From JBPRGG01 sp051418075 (GTDB lineage: Bacteria > Bacteroidota > Bacteroidia > Cytophagales > Cyclobacteriaceae): a DNA stretch of 64,000 nt. The stretch covers positions 62,001 to 126,000 of the forward strand of contig JBPRGG010000025.1 in NCBI GenBank assembly GCA_051418075.1, read 5' to 3'. Position numbers and translations under genes: made by a program. The stretch's first letter is position 1. Every line of letters starts with the position of its first letter. Shown here in pieces: positions 16,395 through 25,875 of the stretch. A model generated the notes under the pieces. That model was not told the origin of the DNA, searched no databases, and saw only the letters and a list, made by a program, of their open reading frames with translations.

Positions 16395-19208
16395 TTATCT
16401 GTAATACCGTTCAAAATTCCATATGGCTTCATAGATTACATCATGAATTCTTGTACGAACATTTGACTTTATAAGTTTTATGTTGCTTGCCTCGGGATAT
16501 ACCCGGTTGGACAAAAATACATAAATTAAGTCAAACTCAGGATCAACCCAAACAGCTGTACCGGTGAAGCCGGTATGGCCAAAGGTTTTAACCGAGGCAA
16601 ACCTGGAAGTGACATTGAAATCATCCTCAAAAGAAGGTTTATCCCAACCTAGTCCTCTTCGGTTTTCATCAAATTGTTTGGAGGTAAACTTTGTTATGGT
16701 TTCAGGACGAAGATAATTAATGCCACCATAGTAGCCGCCTTGCAAATTCATTTGAAGCAGAATAGCCAAATCATGGGCGTTGCTGAAAATTCCGGCATGA
16801 CCGGCAATTCCTCCAAACATGGCTGCCCCCGGATCATGCACATTGCCTCTGATCAGTCGGTGCCTGAAGTAATTGTCTTCTTCTGTGGGAGCTATCCGGG
16901 CTTTGGGAAACCTATATAAGGGGAGATACCCCAGGTTGGATAATCCCAATGGATTGTAAAAATTCTGTTCCAGGAAATCTTTTAGGTTTTGATTGAGTAC
17001 ATGTCTTGCCAGCCGGTGTAATATAAAGAATCCCAAATCACTATAGCGGTATACATAGTTTCTTTTATATCTGGGTTTCCGCAACAGATCAGAATCAATG
17101 GTCCATTGCCATAATGAATCCGGCAGCGTTGATACCCCATATAATCCTTCAACTACTTCCTGATTGAATATCGTAGTAGGAAAGCTGCTGTAAAATGAAG
17201 GGATATAACCTGCGTCATCCAATGTTCTTTTCCAGAAGGGAATAAAGGGTATGAGTCCGGCCTGATGAGTCAGAATATCTTTTATTACCAGGTCTTCTTT
17301 ATTGGTGCCAATTAATTCCGGCAGGTAAAAGGAGGCTTTCTTGTCCAATTCAATCACGCCATTTTCCTCCAGAAACATAATGGCTTGCAGGGTGGCAACT
17401 ACTTTGGTAACAGAGGCTACATCATACAGGGTCTGGTGAGTGACTTGCTCTGTTTTACCATAGGTATAATAACCATAGGCACGCTCAAAAATAATCTTTC
17501 CATTCCTGGCAACCAATACCTGCCCCCCGGGTGTAGCCTTATTTTCAATAGCCTCCTGCATGATCAGGTCTATTTTATTTAGTACTTTTGAGTCCATTCC
17601 CACCTGTTCAGGAATTGAATATCCCATTCTGGCTAAATAGGGAGTGGTGATCCCAAATCCTTGCTGCAATTTTTCAGAAATGGTTACCGGAAGTCTGCCC
17701 TGGGCAGCCACAGCTCCGAAAATCACCTCCGGCACCAATGTTTCCAGTAAAGGATCTTCTTCATAGGTACAGATCAAATGATCAAGTTCAGTCAATGCTT
17801 TCAGTATAGTAACAGATCCAAACACTGTGGTGATAGTAGGTTTTGCCTGACTCAGGCTTTTAAGGAAAGCCATCTCCTCCTGATATAACAGTTGATCTTG
17901 TTCAGCATTTATCTTTAACCCATGTAAGCCTACCAGTACCAGATCAAAAGGAAGTAATTGCTGGTATAACTGCTCAAACTGCTCCTTACTGCTGTTTTTT
18001 TCTAACTGAAAATGAGTACAGCTGATATAATTATCCAGCCTTTTTTGAAACCGGGTGGTTTTACTGGCACCCAGACTGATGGAGGCAAATCTCAAGGTAT
18101 CCAGTATTTTCAGCGGCATAAGGTCCGATGCATTTTTCACTACGGTAATGGATTGCTCATATAGATTCTTTTGGAGCACCTTAGCTTTGGCATGATTCAG
18201 TTTAAGATAGAGGTTGTCCAGGTTAACCGGCTGATATCTGGCCAAACCGACCTGATATTTTGCTCTTAGAACATTTTTCACCTTTGTTTCTATATTTTCC
18301 CGGCTGATTTCATGGTTCAGCACTGCCTTTTTTATAGCTTTAAAGGCTTTAGGTAAATCTGCCGAAGCCACCAGGATGTCATAACCACTATTTAAAGCAT
18401 GTATTTCAATTTCACCAGAGCTGTAATTTTTAAGAATGGTTTTACTGTTCAGTGGACCAGTAAATTTCAGATCATTCATGGCAGGAGGCACAAGAAAAGG
18501 AGCAGTGACAATGGGCTTTTGCAAGTTCAAACTGAAGGATTGATCTGTTAACGATTGCTGATTGGAAACCAGGGCAGGCAGGGGATCGAGAGAAATCGGT
18601 GTTTTGTCATTATTTTGACCAACCTTGTATCCCAGGTAATCAGGTACTATTTGAGGATTGCTAAATTCTTTTTTTGTCAGCGGTTGAATCAGTTTTTTAT
18701 CCTGATCAACCAGGGGATTAAAGTTTATATGCACCCCCATGATTTCAAACTGATGATTCAATTCTTCAGCCAGGTTGAAAATATATCTCTGATCCTGAAT
18801 AGCGGCAAGGCTCAATGGGCCAGGGAATGCAATCGTACTATCCAGCATACCTCCCAGTCCTCTTTCCCCATCCATTCCTATCATCAGAGGAACCTGGCTG
18901 ATCCTTTGATATCGATTAGTAAGCCTGGCTTGACTAACGGGTCCTCCCTGAAAGAATACAATGCCGCCTATATTATATTTTCGAATCAGGGATTCAATTT
19001 GCTGGATCTCTTGAGAAGGTGACTGGGAGAAGGTGTGGACCATAAAAAGCTGACCAATCTTTTGTTCCAGATTTAATTCCTGAAAAATGCTGTCCACCCA
19101 CAATTCCTGTTTTACTAAAGCTTGTTTACTGTCATAAGCATCCAGAGCAAAAGCACTATTCACACCCAGCCAAAGGATAAAAAAAGACATATAAACTTTT
19201 TTGAACAT
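16395..19208 (-). CDS. Degenerate GH3 domain fused to class-C beta-lactamase-type serine hydrolase
   Basis: A 937-aa exported protein (signal peptide about 1-22). Residues ~35-320 are a shortened GH3 barrel, ~345-520 resemble the GH3 C-terminal domain, and ~535-937 form a beta-lactamase-type domain. The hydrolase site looks intact: Ser599-Val-Thr-Lys602 (SxxK), YSDLGF and HTGFTGT. The GH3 site does not: the KHFPGHGDT loop is absent and the expected nucleophile FTDAL reads FTGPL (Gly251). Intact fusions in Bacteroidota are annotated as beta-N-acetylhexosaminidase plus serine hydrolase, suggesting peptidoglycan turnover. First gene of an operon with bshA. Confidence 0.88.
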   Translation of the reverse strand: MFKKVYMSFFILWLGVNSAFALDAYDSKQALVKQELWVDSIFQELNLEQKIGQLFMVHTFSQSPSQEIQQIESLIRKYNIGGIVFFQGGPVSQARLTNRYQRISQVPLMIGMDGERGLGGMLDSTIAFPGPLSLAAIQDQRYIFNLAEELNHQFEIMGVHINFNPLVDQDKKLIQPLTKKEFSNPQIVPDYLGYKVGQNNDKTPISLDPLPALVSNQQSLTDQSFSLNLQKPIVTAPFLVPPAMNDLKFTGPLNSKTILKNYSSGEIEIHALNSGYDILVASADLPKAFKAIKKAVLNHEISRENIETKVKNVLRAKYQVGLARYQPVNLDNLYLKLNHAKAKVLQKNLYEQSITVVKNASDLMPLKILDTLRFASISLGASKTTRFQKRLDNYISCTHFQLEKNSSKEQFEQLYQQLLPFDLVLVGLHGLKINAEQDQLLYQEEMAFLKSLSQAKPTITTVFGSVTILKALTELDHLICTYEEDPLLETLVPEVIFGAVAAQGRLPVTISEKLQQGFGITTPYLARMGYSIPEQVGMDSKVLNKIDLIMQEAIENKATPGGQVLVARNGKIIFERAYGYYTYGKTEQVTHQTLYDVASVTKVVATLQAIMFLEENGVIELDKKASFYLPELIGTNKEDLVIKDILTHQAGLIPFIPFWKRTLDDAGYIPSFYSSFPTTIFNQEVVEGLYGVSTLPDSLWQWTIDSDLLRKPRYKRNYVYRYSDLGFFILHRLARHVLNQNLKDFLEQNFYNPLGLSNLGYLPLYRFPKARIAPTEEDNYFRHRLIRGNVHDPGAAMFGGIAGHAGIFSNAHDLAILLQMNLQGGYYGGINYLRPETITKFTSKQFDENRRGLGWDKPSFEDDFNVTSRFASVKTFGHTGFTGTAVWVDPEFDLIYVFLSNRVYPEASNIKLIKSNVRTRIHDVIYEAIWNFERYYR

Positions 19209-19246
19209 CTGGTCGTTACCTGTTTATGATAATTTCATAGTTAATG

Positions 19247-19254
19247 TATTTTTG
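19247..19254 (+). promoter_or_regulatory. Putative -7 box for the small membrane protein-mutL-rhomboid cluster
   Basis: TATTTTTG matches TAnnTTTG and sits 24 bases before the ATG at 19278. A TTTA at about 19223 could be a weak -33 element. Confidence 0.4.
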
Positions 19255-19277
19255 TAACGCTCGAATTTAAAAAAATT

Positions 19278-19613
19278 ATGAAAATACCATCATTAATTAG
19301 AACACCAAAAAATAAAAGATTTAATTTTGAACCCAGATATTATGATCCGGTCAGGGAAGAGATTAAGGATCGGACAGACCGGATCCGAAAGCAAATAACC
19401 AATGAAGATGCGGGAATTTATGAATCTCAGATCTCAAAATCTTTCGCCAGAAGGTCCAGAAGCCATGCCAAGTCTAATGTAACACAGCTGGCCCTGGTAG
19501 TTTTGATGGCGACCTTAACCTTCGGATATATATTTTATGGTAATATTGCCTTATATTTGTTTCTTTTTATCACAGCAATTTATATTTATCTTAGAATAAA
19601 AAGAATACTTTAG
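19278..19613 (+). CDS. Small conserved membrane protein upstream of mutL
   Basis: A 111-aa protein with a charged N-terminal ~70 residues (FNFEPRYYDPVREEIKDRT near the start) and two hydrophobic segments at about 75-108, so a small inner-membrane protein with a cytosolic head. Relatives next to mutL or rhomboid genes in Bacteroidota are often mislabelled 'riboflavin synthase subunit beta'; nothing in it resembles riboflavin synthase. It precedes mutL by 13 bases. Function unknown. Confidence 0.75.
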   Translation: MKIPSLIRTPKNKRFNFEPRYYDPVREEIKDRTDRIRKQITNEDAGIYESQISKSFARRSRSHAKSNVTQLALVVLMATLTFGYIFYGNIALYLFLFITAIYIYLRIKRIL

Positions 19614-19626
19614 AAGGGAATATTAC

Positions 19627-21501
19627 ATGTCAGATATCATTCAACTGCTGCCAGATTCCATTGCTAACCAGATTGCGGCAGGAGAAGTAATTCAAAGACC
19701 TGCTTCTGTAGTTAAAGAGTTGTTGGAAAATGCTATTGATGCTAAAAGCACCTCCATCCAGGTAGTAATCAAAGATGCCGGAAAAGGTTTGATTCAGGTG
19801 ATCGACAATGGAATTGGTATGTCTGCAACAGATGCCAGGATGAGCTTTGAAAGGCATGCTACTTCAAAAATTCGCAAAGCAGAAGATCTGTTCTTTATTA
19901 AAACTATGGGATTCAGAGGGGAAGCCATGGCATCTATAGCAGCGGTCGCCCAGGTAGAGTTGAAGACCAGGTTAAAGGAAGAAGAATTGGGTACCTGTAT
20001 TCAAATTGAAGGCTCCTATATCAAGAATCAGGAACCAGTGGCTTGTTTACCCGGCACCACTGTTCTGGTTAAAAATCTGTTTTTTAATTTACCAGCCCGG
20101 CGCAATTTTCTTAAATCCAATGCCGCTGAAACACGGCATATTATTGATGAATTCCAAAGGGTAGCTTTGGCCCATCCGGATATAGCATTTTCATTTTATC
20201 AGCAAGACCTGGAGGTGTATAATCTGAAGCCTGGTAAGTTAAGTCAGCGGATCATTCAGCTATTTGGTAAGAATTACAAGGAACAACTGGCTTCCTGTCA
20301 GGAGGAAACTCCACTTATCAGCGTAAAAGGCTATTTGGGAAAACCAAAATTTGCCAAAAAAACCCGGGGAGAGCAGTTTTTTTTTGTAAATAAGCGATTC
20401 ATTAAAAATCATTACCTAAATCATGCTATTAAAGGAGCTTATGAAGGCCTGATTGCTGATGACTGCCATCCATTTTATGTGCTGTTTATGGAAATTGATC
20501 CCAAACATATTGATGTTAATGTTCATCCAACCAAAACTGAAATTAAATTTGACGATGAGCGTACCATTTATGGGATTATTAAAACAGCCGCTAAACAGGC
20601 ATTGGGAGCCCATAACCTGACTCCATCTCTGGATTTTGAGCAGGATGTAAACGTTCAGATCAAGTTGGATAATAAGCAATTACTGGAAAGGGATTTTTCT
20701 TCTTATAAAGATTATCAGCAGGAAAAACTGGCGGTTGGTTTCGATCAGGGTCATCGACAAAAATCTAATCTGAAGCATTGGCATAAATTGTTCGACTCAG
20801 TCGCTCCGGATGAAGAAGGATTGCCTTTTGATCAATTTTCCGGAAGGCCTGCCCAGGAGGAGGAAGAAGCCTTTTCCATAACATTTGAAAGCGCGGCTAA
20901 TAATCTTTCAATAAATCAAAAGGGTTTAAAAAACCCGGACAACAGCACTTTTCAGCTACAAAAACGATATATTGTTACTCCTGTAAAATCAGGTTTAATG
21001 ATCATTGATCAGAATGCTGCCCACGAAAGAATATTGTATGAACGATATTTGATGGCACTGCAGAAAAAGAAGCAGGCCTCACAGCAGCATTTGTTTCCCC
21101 AGACCATAAAATTAAATCCGGCTGATATGGAGCTAGTCATGGAATTAAAGGAGGAAATTCATGCTTTAGGATTTGTTTTTGATATCTTTGGAAAAAATTC
21201 CATTGTGATCAATGGGATACCTGGTGAAATTGTTGGTGTGAAGGAAAAAGAAGCTTTCGAAGGTTTGATTGAGCAATATAAATTTCATAAGGCAGAATTG
21301 TCGTTGGACAGGCAGGAAAGTATGGCCCGGGCCATGGCCCGTCAGTCTGCCATAAAGGCAGGGCAGCATTTAGCTGGCCAGGAATTGCAGGCTATCATTG
21401 ATCAGTTGTTTGCCTGTAGCAATCCTAACTATACCCCCGGCGGGAAATTGATTTTTTATATGCTCAACGTGGATCAGATATCAAGTTTTTTTAATAAATA
21501 A
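19627..21501 (+). CDS. mutL: DNA mismatch repair protein MutL
   Basis: Couples MutS mismatch recognition to strand removal. The 624-aa protein has the GHKL ATPase motifs: ELLENAIDAKST, VIDNGIGM, RGEAMASIAA and the PGTTVLVKNLFFNLPAR transducer start. The C-terminal dimerisation domain begins near residue 445. The endonuclease metal motif DQHA(x)2E(x)4E appears as DQNAAHERILYE from Asp461, so the histidine is Asn; later blocks read ARQSAIKAGQ and CSNPNYTPGG rather than CPHGRP. It lies between a small membrane protein and two rhomboid genes, 3 bases before the first. Confidence 0.95.
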   Translation: MSDIIQLLPDSIANQIAAGEVIQRPASVVKELLENAIDAKSTSIQVVIKDAGKGLIQVIDNGIGMSATDARMSFERHATSKIRKAEDLFFIKTMGFRGEAMASIAAVAQVELKTRLKEEELGTCIQIEGSYIKNQEPVACLPGTTVLVKNLFFNLPARRNFLKSNAAETRHIIDEFQRVALAHPDIAFSFYQQDLEVYNLKPGKLSQRIIQLFGKNYKEQLASCQEETPLISVKGYLGKPKFAKKTRGEQFFFVNKRFIKNHYLNHAIKGAYEGLIADDCHPFYVLFMEIDPKHIDVNVHPTKTEIKFDDERTIYGIIKTAAKQALGAHNLTPSLDFEQDVNVQIKLDNKQLLERDFSSYKDYQQEKLAVGFDQGHRQKSNLKHWHKLFDSVAPDEEGLPFDQFSGRPAQEEEEAFSITFESAANNLSINQKGLKNPDNSTFQLQKRYIVTPVKSGLMIIDQNAAHERILYERYLMALQKKKQASQQHLFPQTIKLNPADMELVMELKEEIHALGFVFDIFGKNSIVINGIPGEIVGVKEKEAFEGLIEQYKFHKAELSLDRQESMARAMARQSAIKAGQHLAGQELQAIIDQLFACSNPNYTPGGKLIFYMLNVDQISSFFNK

Positions 21502-21504
21502 ATC

Positions 21505-22275
21505 ATGTTGAGATTAACCCCAATCGTAAAAAACCTATTAATAATCAATGTAGGCGTATATTTGCTGAGCTACTTGCTGAGAGTTGATCTGAATTCGCTG
21601 TTTGCCCTGAGATATGTAGGGTCTGAGCTTTTTGCCCCCTATCAATTTTTTACCTATATGTTTGCTCATGGCAGTTTTACCCATTTGCTCTTTAATATGT
21701 TGGCCCTTTTCTTTATGGGGCCGATTCTGGAAAATTACTGGGGAGTTAAACGATTCCTGACATTTTACCTGGTTACCGGAATCGGAGCTGGTATATTATA
21801 TTCGGGGATTGTGTTTTTTGAGCTCAATAATTTCGAAAACAAGGTAGAAAGTTATGTGGTACAGCCTACACCGGAGAAATTTGATTTATTCGTGAATAAA
21901 TATGCCATACAGAACTATAACCGGCTTTATGATTTTATTGATAACTTCTATAATAACCCCGAAGACCCGGGATTGATTGCCCAAAGTAAGCAATATGTGC
22001 GTCAGATCCAGCAAGGAAGGACCCAGACCTCAATGGTAGGTGCATCCGGCGCTATTTATGGTTTGCTCATGGCTATTGCTTTATTATTTCCTAATATGCA
22101 GTTTTTCCTGATCTTTCCACCTATTCCGGTAAAGGCAAAATATATGGCCCTGGTATTGGGAGGAATTGCTTTGTATTCAGGGCTGCAGAGAAATCCGGGC
22201 GATATGGTAGCCCATTTTGCTCATTTAGGCGGTATGGTTTTTGCTTTCATCATGATCAAAATTTGGGGCAGATGA
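21505..22275 (+). CDS. Rhomboid-family intramembrane serine protease (first copy)
   Basis: Cleaves membrane proteins within or near the lipid bilayer. The 256-aa protein has six or so membrane segments. Catalytic Ser181 is in VGASGAIYG and His240 in HFAHLGG; HLLFNMLALFFMG carries the oxyanion His and Asn. A ~70-residue soluble insertion (about 110-175) separates the third and fourth membrane segments, a feature of many Bacteroidota rhomboids. It starts 3 bases after mutL, and a second rhomboid follows 52 bases later. Confidence 0.92.
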   Translation: MLRLTPIVKNLLIINVGVYLLSYLLRVDLNSLFALRYVGSELFAPYQFFTYMFAHGSFTHLLFNMLALFFMGPILENYWGVKRFLTFYLVTGIGAGILYSGIVFFELNNFENKVESYVVQPTPEKFDLFVNKYAIQNYNRLYDFIDNFYNNPEDPGLIAQSKQYVRQIQQGRTQTSMVGASGAIYGLLMAIALLFPNMQFFLIFPPIPVKAKYMALVLGGIALYSGLQRNPGDMVAHFAHLGGMVFAFIMIKIWGR

Positions 22276-22327
22276 AAATCTATTTGCCTGATTATACAGT
22301 TAAGAAGATAGATAATTTATAAAAAGC

Positions 22328-23248
22328 ATGAATGGTTTTTTAGATGATTTTAAAAATGCTTTCAATAAGCCAAATAATGCATTGGCTCAAATAATTATAA
22401 TCAATATTGCCATATTTGTTATACTGGGGGTAATGAATGTAATTACCACCTTTGGAGGCAGGGAGGTTTTTGATATAGTTTATAATCAATTCACTATTCC
22501 TCCTTATTTTCAGGATTTCATACTACGCCCCTGGACTATTATTACTTATGCTTTTGCCCATAGCCTGAGTGATATTTTTCATATTATATTTAATATGCTG
22601 GTCCTGTACTGGTTTGGCAAATTGATCCAGGAGTATCTGGGCAGTAAAAAATTAATTGGGTTGTATGTATGGGGCGCCATTGCAGGAGGGCTGGTCTATT
22701 TAATGGCTTATAACCTGATCCCATTTTACCGGGATTTCCTGGGGACCTTCAGCGGGATGGTAGGTGCTTCAGCCAGTGTATTTGCCGTTTCTGTAGCAGC
22801 AGCTACCTTAATGCCTGATTACCGGTTTTTCCTGTTATTTATCGGACCAGTTAAAATCAAGTATATTGTAGCTGTTTACATTTTTATATCTTTTCTGGGT
22901 ATAGTAGGAGGAAATGCCGGAGGAAATCTGGCTCACCTGGGTGGTGCTATTTTAGGATTTATATTTGTTAAGCAATTGCAAAAAGGCAATGACTGGAGTC
23001 AGCCGGTTTCCAGTGTCATGGACTTTTTTAAGAATTTGTTTAAACGGAAACCCAAAATTAAAGTAAGCCATTCCCGGCCCCGTAAGGAAAAAGCCAAACA
23101 AAAAAGTTATCAACAAACAACGACTACCCGTCGGCCTAATCAACCGGATCAAAAGGAAATAGATGCCATCCTGGATAAAATTTCAGAAAAAGGCTATGAT
23201 AGCCTGACCAAAGAGGAAAAGGAAAAATTATTCAATGCCAGCAAATAA
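22328..23248 (+). CDS. Rhomboid-family intramembrane serine protease (second copy)
   Basis: A 306-aa paralogue of the preceding gene. The catalytic pair is present: Ser148 in VGASASVFA and His203 in NLAHLGGA. The residue after the serine is Ala rather than the usual Gly (GASA instead of GASG). HIIFNMLVLYWFG supplies the His/Asn oxyanion region. Unlike the first copy it has no mid-protein insertion but carries a basic cytosolic tail (about 225-306, RKPKIKVSHSRPRKEKAKQK) ending in a charged helix that may bind partners. Confidence 0.9.
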   Translation: MNGFLDDFKNAFNKPNNALAQIIIINIAIFVILGVMNVITTFGGREVFDIVYNQFTIPPYFQDFILRPWTIITYAFAHSLSDIFHIIFNMLVLYWFGKLIQEYLGSKKLIGLYVWGAIAGGLVYLMAYNLIPFYRDFLGTFSGMVGASASVFAVSVAAATLMPDYRFFLLFIGPVKIKYIVAVYIFISFLGIVGGNAGGNLAHLGGAILGFIFVKQLQKGNDWSQPVSSVMDFFKNLFKRKPKIKVSHSRPRKEKAKQKSYQQTTTTRRPNQPDQKEIDAILDKISEKGYDSLTKEEKEKLFNASK

Positions 23249-23259
23249 AGCTGTGCAGA

Positions 23260-25851
23260 TCACCTCATTACCGTAATCGTTCCTTTATATTCAAATCCAC
23301 GGAACTGGATAATGTAATAATAAATTCCATTGGGATTATCCTGGGCAGACCATTGAAATTCTCTATTAGCAGAGCTATAGACAAGATCTCCCCAACGGTT
23401 GAATATGTTAATGTGCTGAAATTCACTCCGGCAGTTATTTTTTGGCAGATCTGGTACTTCAAAATATTCATTCACACCATCCTGGTTAGGTGTGAAGATG
23501 TTAGGAGGTAAAAAAGCTTCATATTCTCCCGGCACATCCTGATACACTACATTGATGGTTACTGTGTCTGTTCTGCTGTTATAGCATTTATCGTCGGATG
23601 CGGCAAATTTAAATTCCAGAAACTCTCCGGTAAAATCCGGATTAAGGTGCTCACATTGAGGTGTCCAGCTAAAACTTGTAAATGCCCTTTGGGTGCCACT
23701 GGCTGGCTCAAATTGAACATTTAAGGTCTGGGCTAACATTTCCCGGTCTGCAAGGTCCAGAAAAACCGAGTCGCCATCAGCATCAAAGGCTGCTACATTG
23801 AACTCCAGGGTTTGTCCCACTAGGACCCGGATGGTTTGAAATTCAAATATATCCGTTCCTATCTGGGGGCTGTTATTTCTGGGAGGCCTTAAATTGATCG
23901 TAACTAAAACAGTATCGGCAGAGGTTTCACTGCATGCATCGTTATCTTCCACCACAAAGGCCACAGTATAATCCTGGTTTGGATCCAGGTTGGTAAAATC
24001 ACAGGTAGGACGCCAGGTGAAGGTAGATGAAACCTGGCCAAATCCTACGGCATCATCAAAAACCATACCCAGGTCTGACAATTCAAAGCCCAGGCCATAG
24101 GCGGTTAATTCCAGCAGATCATTGTCCTGATCTGTTCCAAAAACATTGAAGCTTAATGTCTGATCTATTCGCACATTAGCCTGATTATCAGTTAGGTCAG
24201 TGCTGATCAGGGGCGGGTTGTTGTCTGGTACACTGATGGTAATTTCAAGGCGGGTGGTGTCAAGGCGATTTACATTGCAGGAGTTATTATCAGAAAGCAG
24301 AAATAACAATTCAAACACTTCTCCATCATTAAACTGATATTTCTGGCAGTCTGAATCAAAAGAAAAATAATACTCTATTTGTCCGGGTTCATTTTTTAAA
24401 GGTAGGAACCGGATGCCGTAATCTTCCAGGTTAAAATTCAAAGGTTTAATATCCAACTGAAGCGCATCCTGATCTTCATCTACACCCGTTAGGGTAAAAT
24501 TAAAAGTTTCGCCTTCTGAGATAGTGGTGGTTAATAAATTGGATGAACTGGTAAAATAAGGCATGACATTATTGGCGTTTTCAATGTCCACAATCATCCT
24601 GACCGAGTCCATTAATGGCTGAGGGCATTCATTATCCAGAGCTACCAAATCAAAGATGGCCACGTTATCCGGTAGCAGGGGGCAATCAGGTAAACAAATA
24701 TCCAGGGTCAGGGTGTCATCAGGCTGCCCTACCACACCACTGTAATCTTCGAGCAGGCTGTCCAATAAAGAACCGGAGAAATTTACAGGAACTGCCTTAA
24801 AACGAATGTTTTCGGCCCCATCATTATCAGTAACATACACTGTAAAGCATTTTTCCTGGGTTGGACTGAACCGAATCGTATCCGTAGAATTATAAAACTG
24901 ATCGCTTCCTTTTAGCTTTACCTGTACTGATGGTCGGGAGCCGGGAGCCGGACAATCCAGCACCAGCATTTGAAAATCCCTTCTTACCTCCCCGATTTTT
25001 TCTCCATTTCTGAACTCCAGGCACTGAACAGAAAAAACAAAAAGTCCCTCTTGTGAGGGTGTTACAGTGAGTAAGCCCTCTGCACTGATAGCAAGGGCAG
25101 GGTTACCGGGGACCATATTTGATCTTGTAATACCTGTTTGCCAGGCTACTGTTTGATAGGGGGCAGGACTGGGAGGTGGGGCGGGTTCATCAGGAGAACT
25201 AACGCCTACCAATGGATCAACCAGGCTGTAAACCAGCGAATCACCGTCAGGATCTATGCCCTGGAAATCCACGTAATAAAATTTATTCACACATCCGTAA
25301 TCACTTAATGGCGGAAAAAGAATAGGTGATGAATTGTAAAAAGGGCGACCGTTTTTTACTACAGGAGGAAATTCCAGATAAAAAGCCTGTCCAACACTTT
25401 CAGGTAGCTGGATATTGGTAATGACATTGTTTCGGCAACAACGTTCCCAGATCACATAGTATCCGGCGGGATCATTGTAAATATCAGGGGATAAATATAT
25501 ATTGGCCTCATAAAGGATCCGGCGGGTCTGTAACTCCTCTTTAGTGCAGGCAATATTGGTGTAAGGTACATCAGAAGATCCACGGTTTTGTAGGCTGACA
25601 GACCTGATATAATTATTGTTACTTTTCTGGTATATAAAGGCCTGGATCACTATATCTTCAGCACTCGGATTGCCATAAAAATCATCGAAATACTGTATCA
25701 GGCGTAATTGATAGTTATATCCTTCCAAATGTTCCAGTTCAAATTCGCCGCCAACAATATGGGTAGCTGAAATTTTAAGGGTGTGAAATAGGAATAAAAG
25801 CAGTAGTAGTTTTTTCATGTAAGATTTATGCCAAATTATAAATATAATCAA
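23260..25851 (-). CDS. Secreted multi-domain protein with T9SS type-B C-terminal domain
   Basis: Likely a surface or extracellular protein exported by the type IX system. The start is probably the ATG at 25818 (MKKLLLLLFLFHTLKISATH), which gives a clean signal peptide; 25851 adds 11 residues. The mature protein starts THIVGGEFELEHL, a form shared by gliding-associated proteins, followed by several Ig/cadherin-like repeats with recurring DxDxDxL (GIDPDGDSL, DQDNDLLEL, DADGDSVFL) calcium-binding-like motifs. The last ~85 residues match the gliding-motility C-terminal domain: PNIFTPNQDGVNEYF, FNRWGDLVY, GIYYYIIQFRG. No enzyme domain recognised. Confidence 0.88.
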   Translation of the reverse strand: MIIFIIWHKSYMKKLLLLLFLFHTLKISATHIVGGEFELEHLEGYNYQLRLIQYFDDFYGNPSAEDIVIQAFIYQKSNNNYIRSVSLQNRGSSDVPYTNIACTKEELQTRRILYEANIYLSPDIYNDPAGYYVIWERCCRNNVITNIQLPESVGQAFYLEFPPVVKNGRPFYNSSPILFPPLSDYGCVNKFYYVDFQGIDPDGDSLVYSLVDPLVGVSSPDEPAPPPSPAPYQTVAWQTGITRSNMVPGNPALAISAEGLLTVTPSQEGLFVFSVQCLEFRNGEKIGEVRRDFQMLVLDCPAPGSRPSVQVKLKGSDQFYNSTDTIRFSPTQEKCFTVYVTDNDGAENIRFKAVPVNFSGSLLDSLLEDYSGVVGQPDDTLTLDICLPDCPLLPDNVAIFDLVALDNECPQPLMDSVRMIVDIENANNVMPYFTSSSNLLTTTISEGETFNFTLTGVDEDQDALQLDIKPLNFNLEDYGIRFLPLKNEPGQIEYYFSFDSDCQKYQFNDGEVFELLFLLSDNNSCNVNRLDTTRLEITISVPDNNPPLISTDLTDNQANVRIDQTLSFNVFGTDQDNDLLELTAYGLGFELSDLGMVFDDAVGFGQVSSTFTWRPTCDFTNLDPNQDYTVAFVVEDNDACSETSADTVLVTINLRPPRNNSPQIGTDIFEFQTIRVLVGQTLEFNVAAFDADGDSVFLDLADREMLAQTLNVQFEPASGTQRAFTSFSWTPQCEHLNPDFTGEFLEFKFAASDDKCYNSRTDTVTINVVYQDVPGEYEAFLPPNIFTPNQDGVNEYFEVPDLPKNNCRSEFQHINIFNRWGDLVYSSANREFQWSAQDNPNGIYYYIIQFRGFEYKGTITVMR

Positions 25852-25875
25852 TATAGTTCAGAACAACATAAATAA

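Noticed and set aside
19278..19613. Riboflavin synthase beta subunit
   Set aside because: Database labels for such proteins are probably wrong: two membrane segments and no lumazine-synthase motifs.
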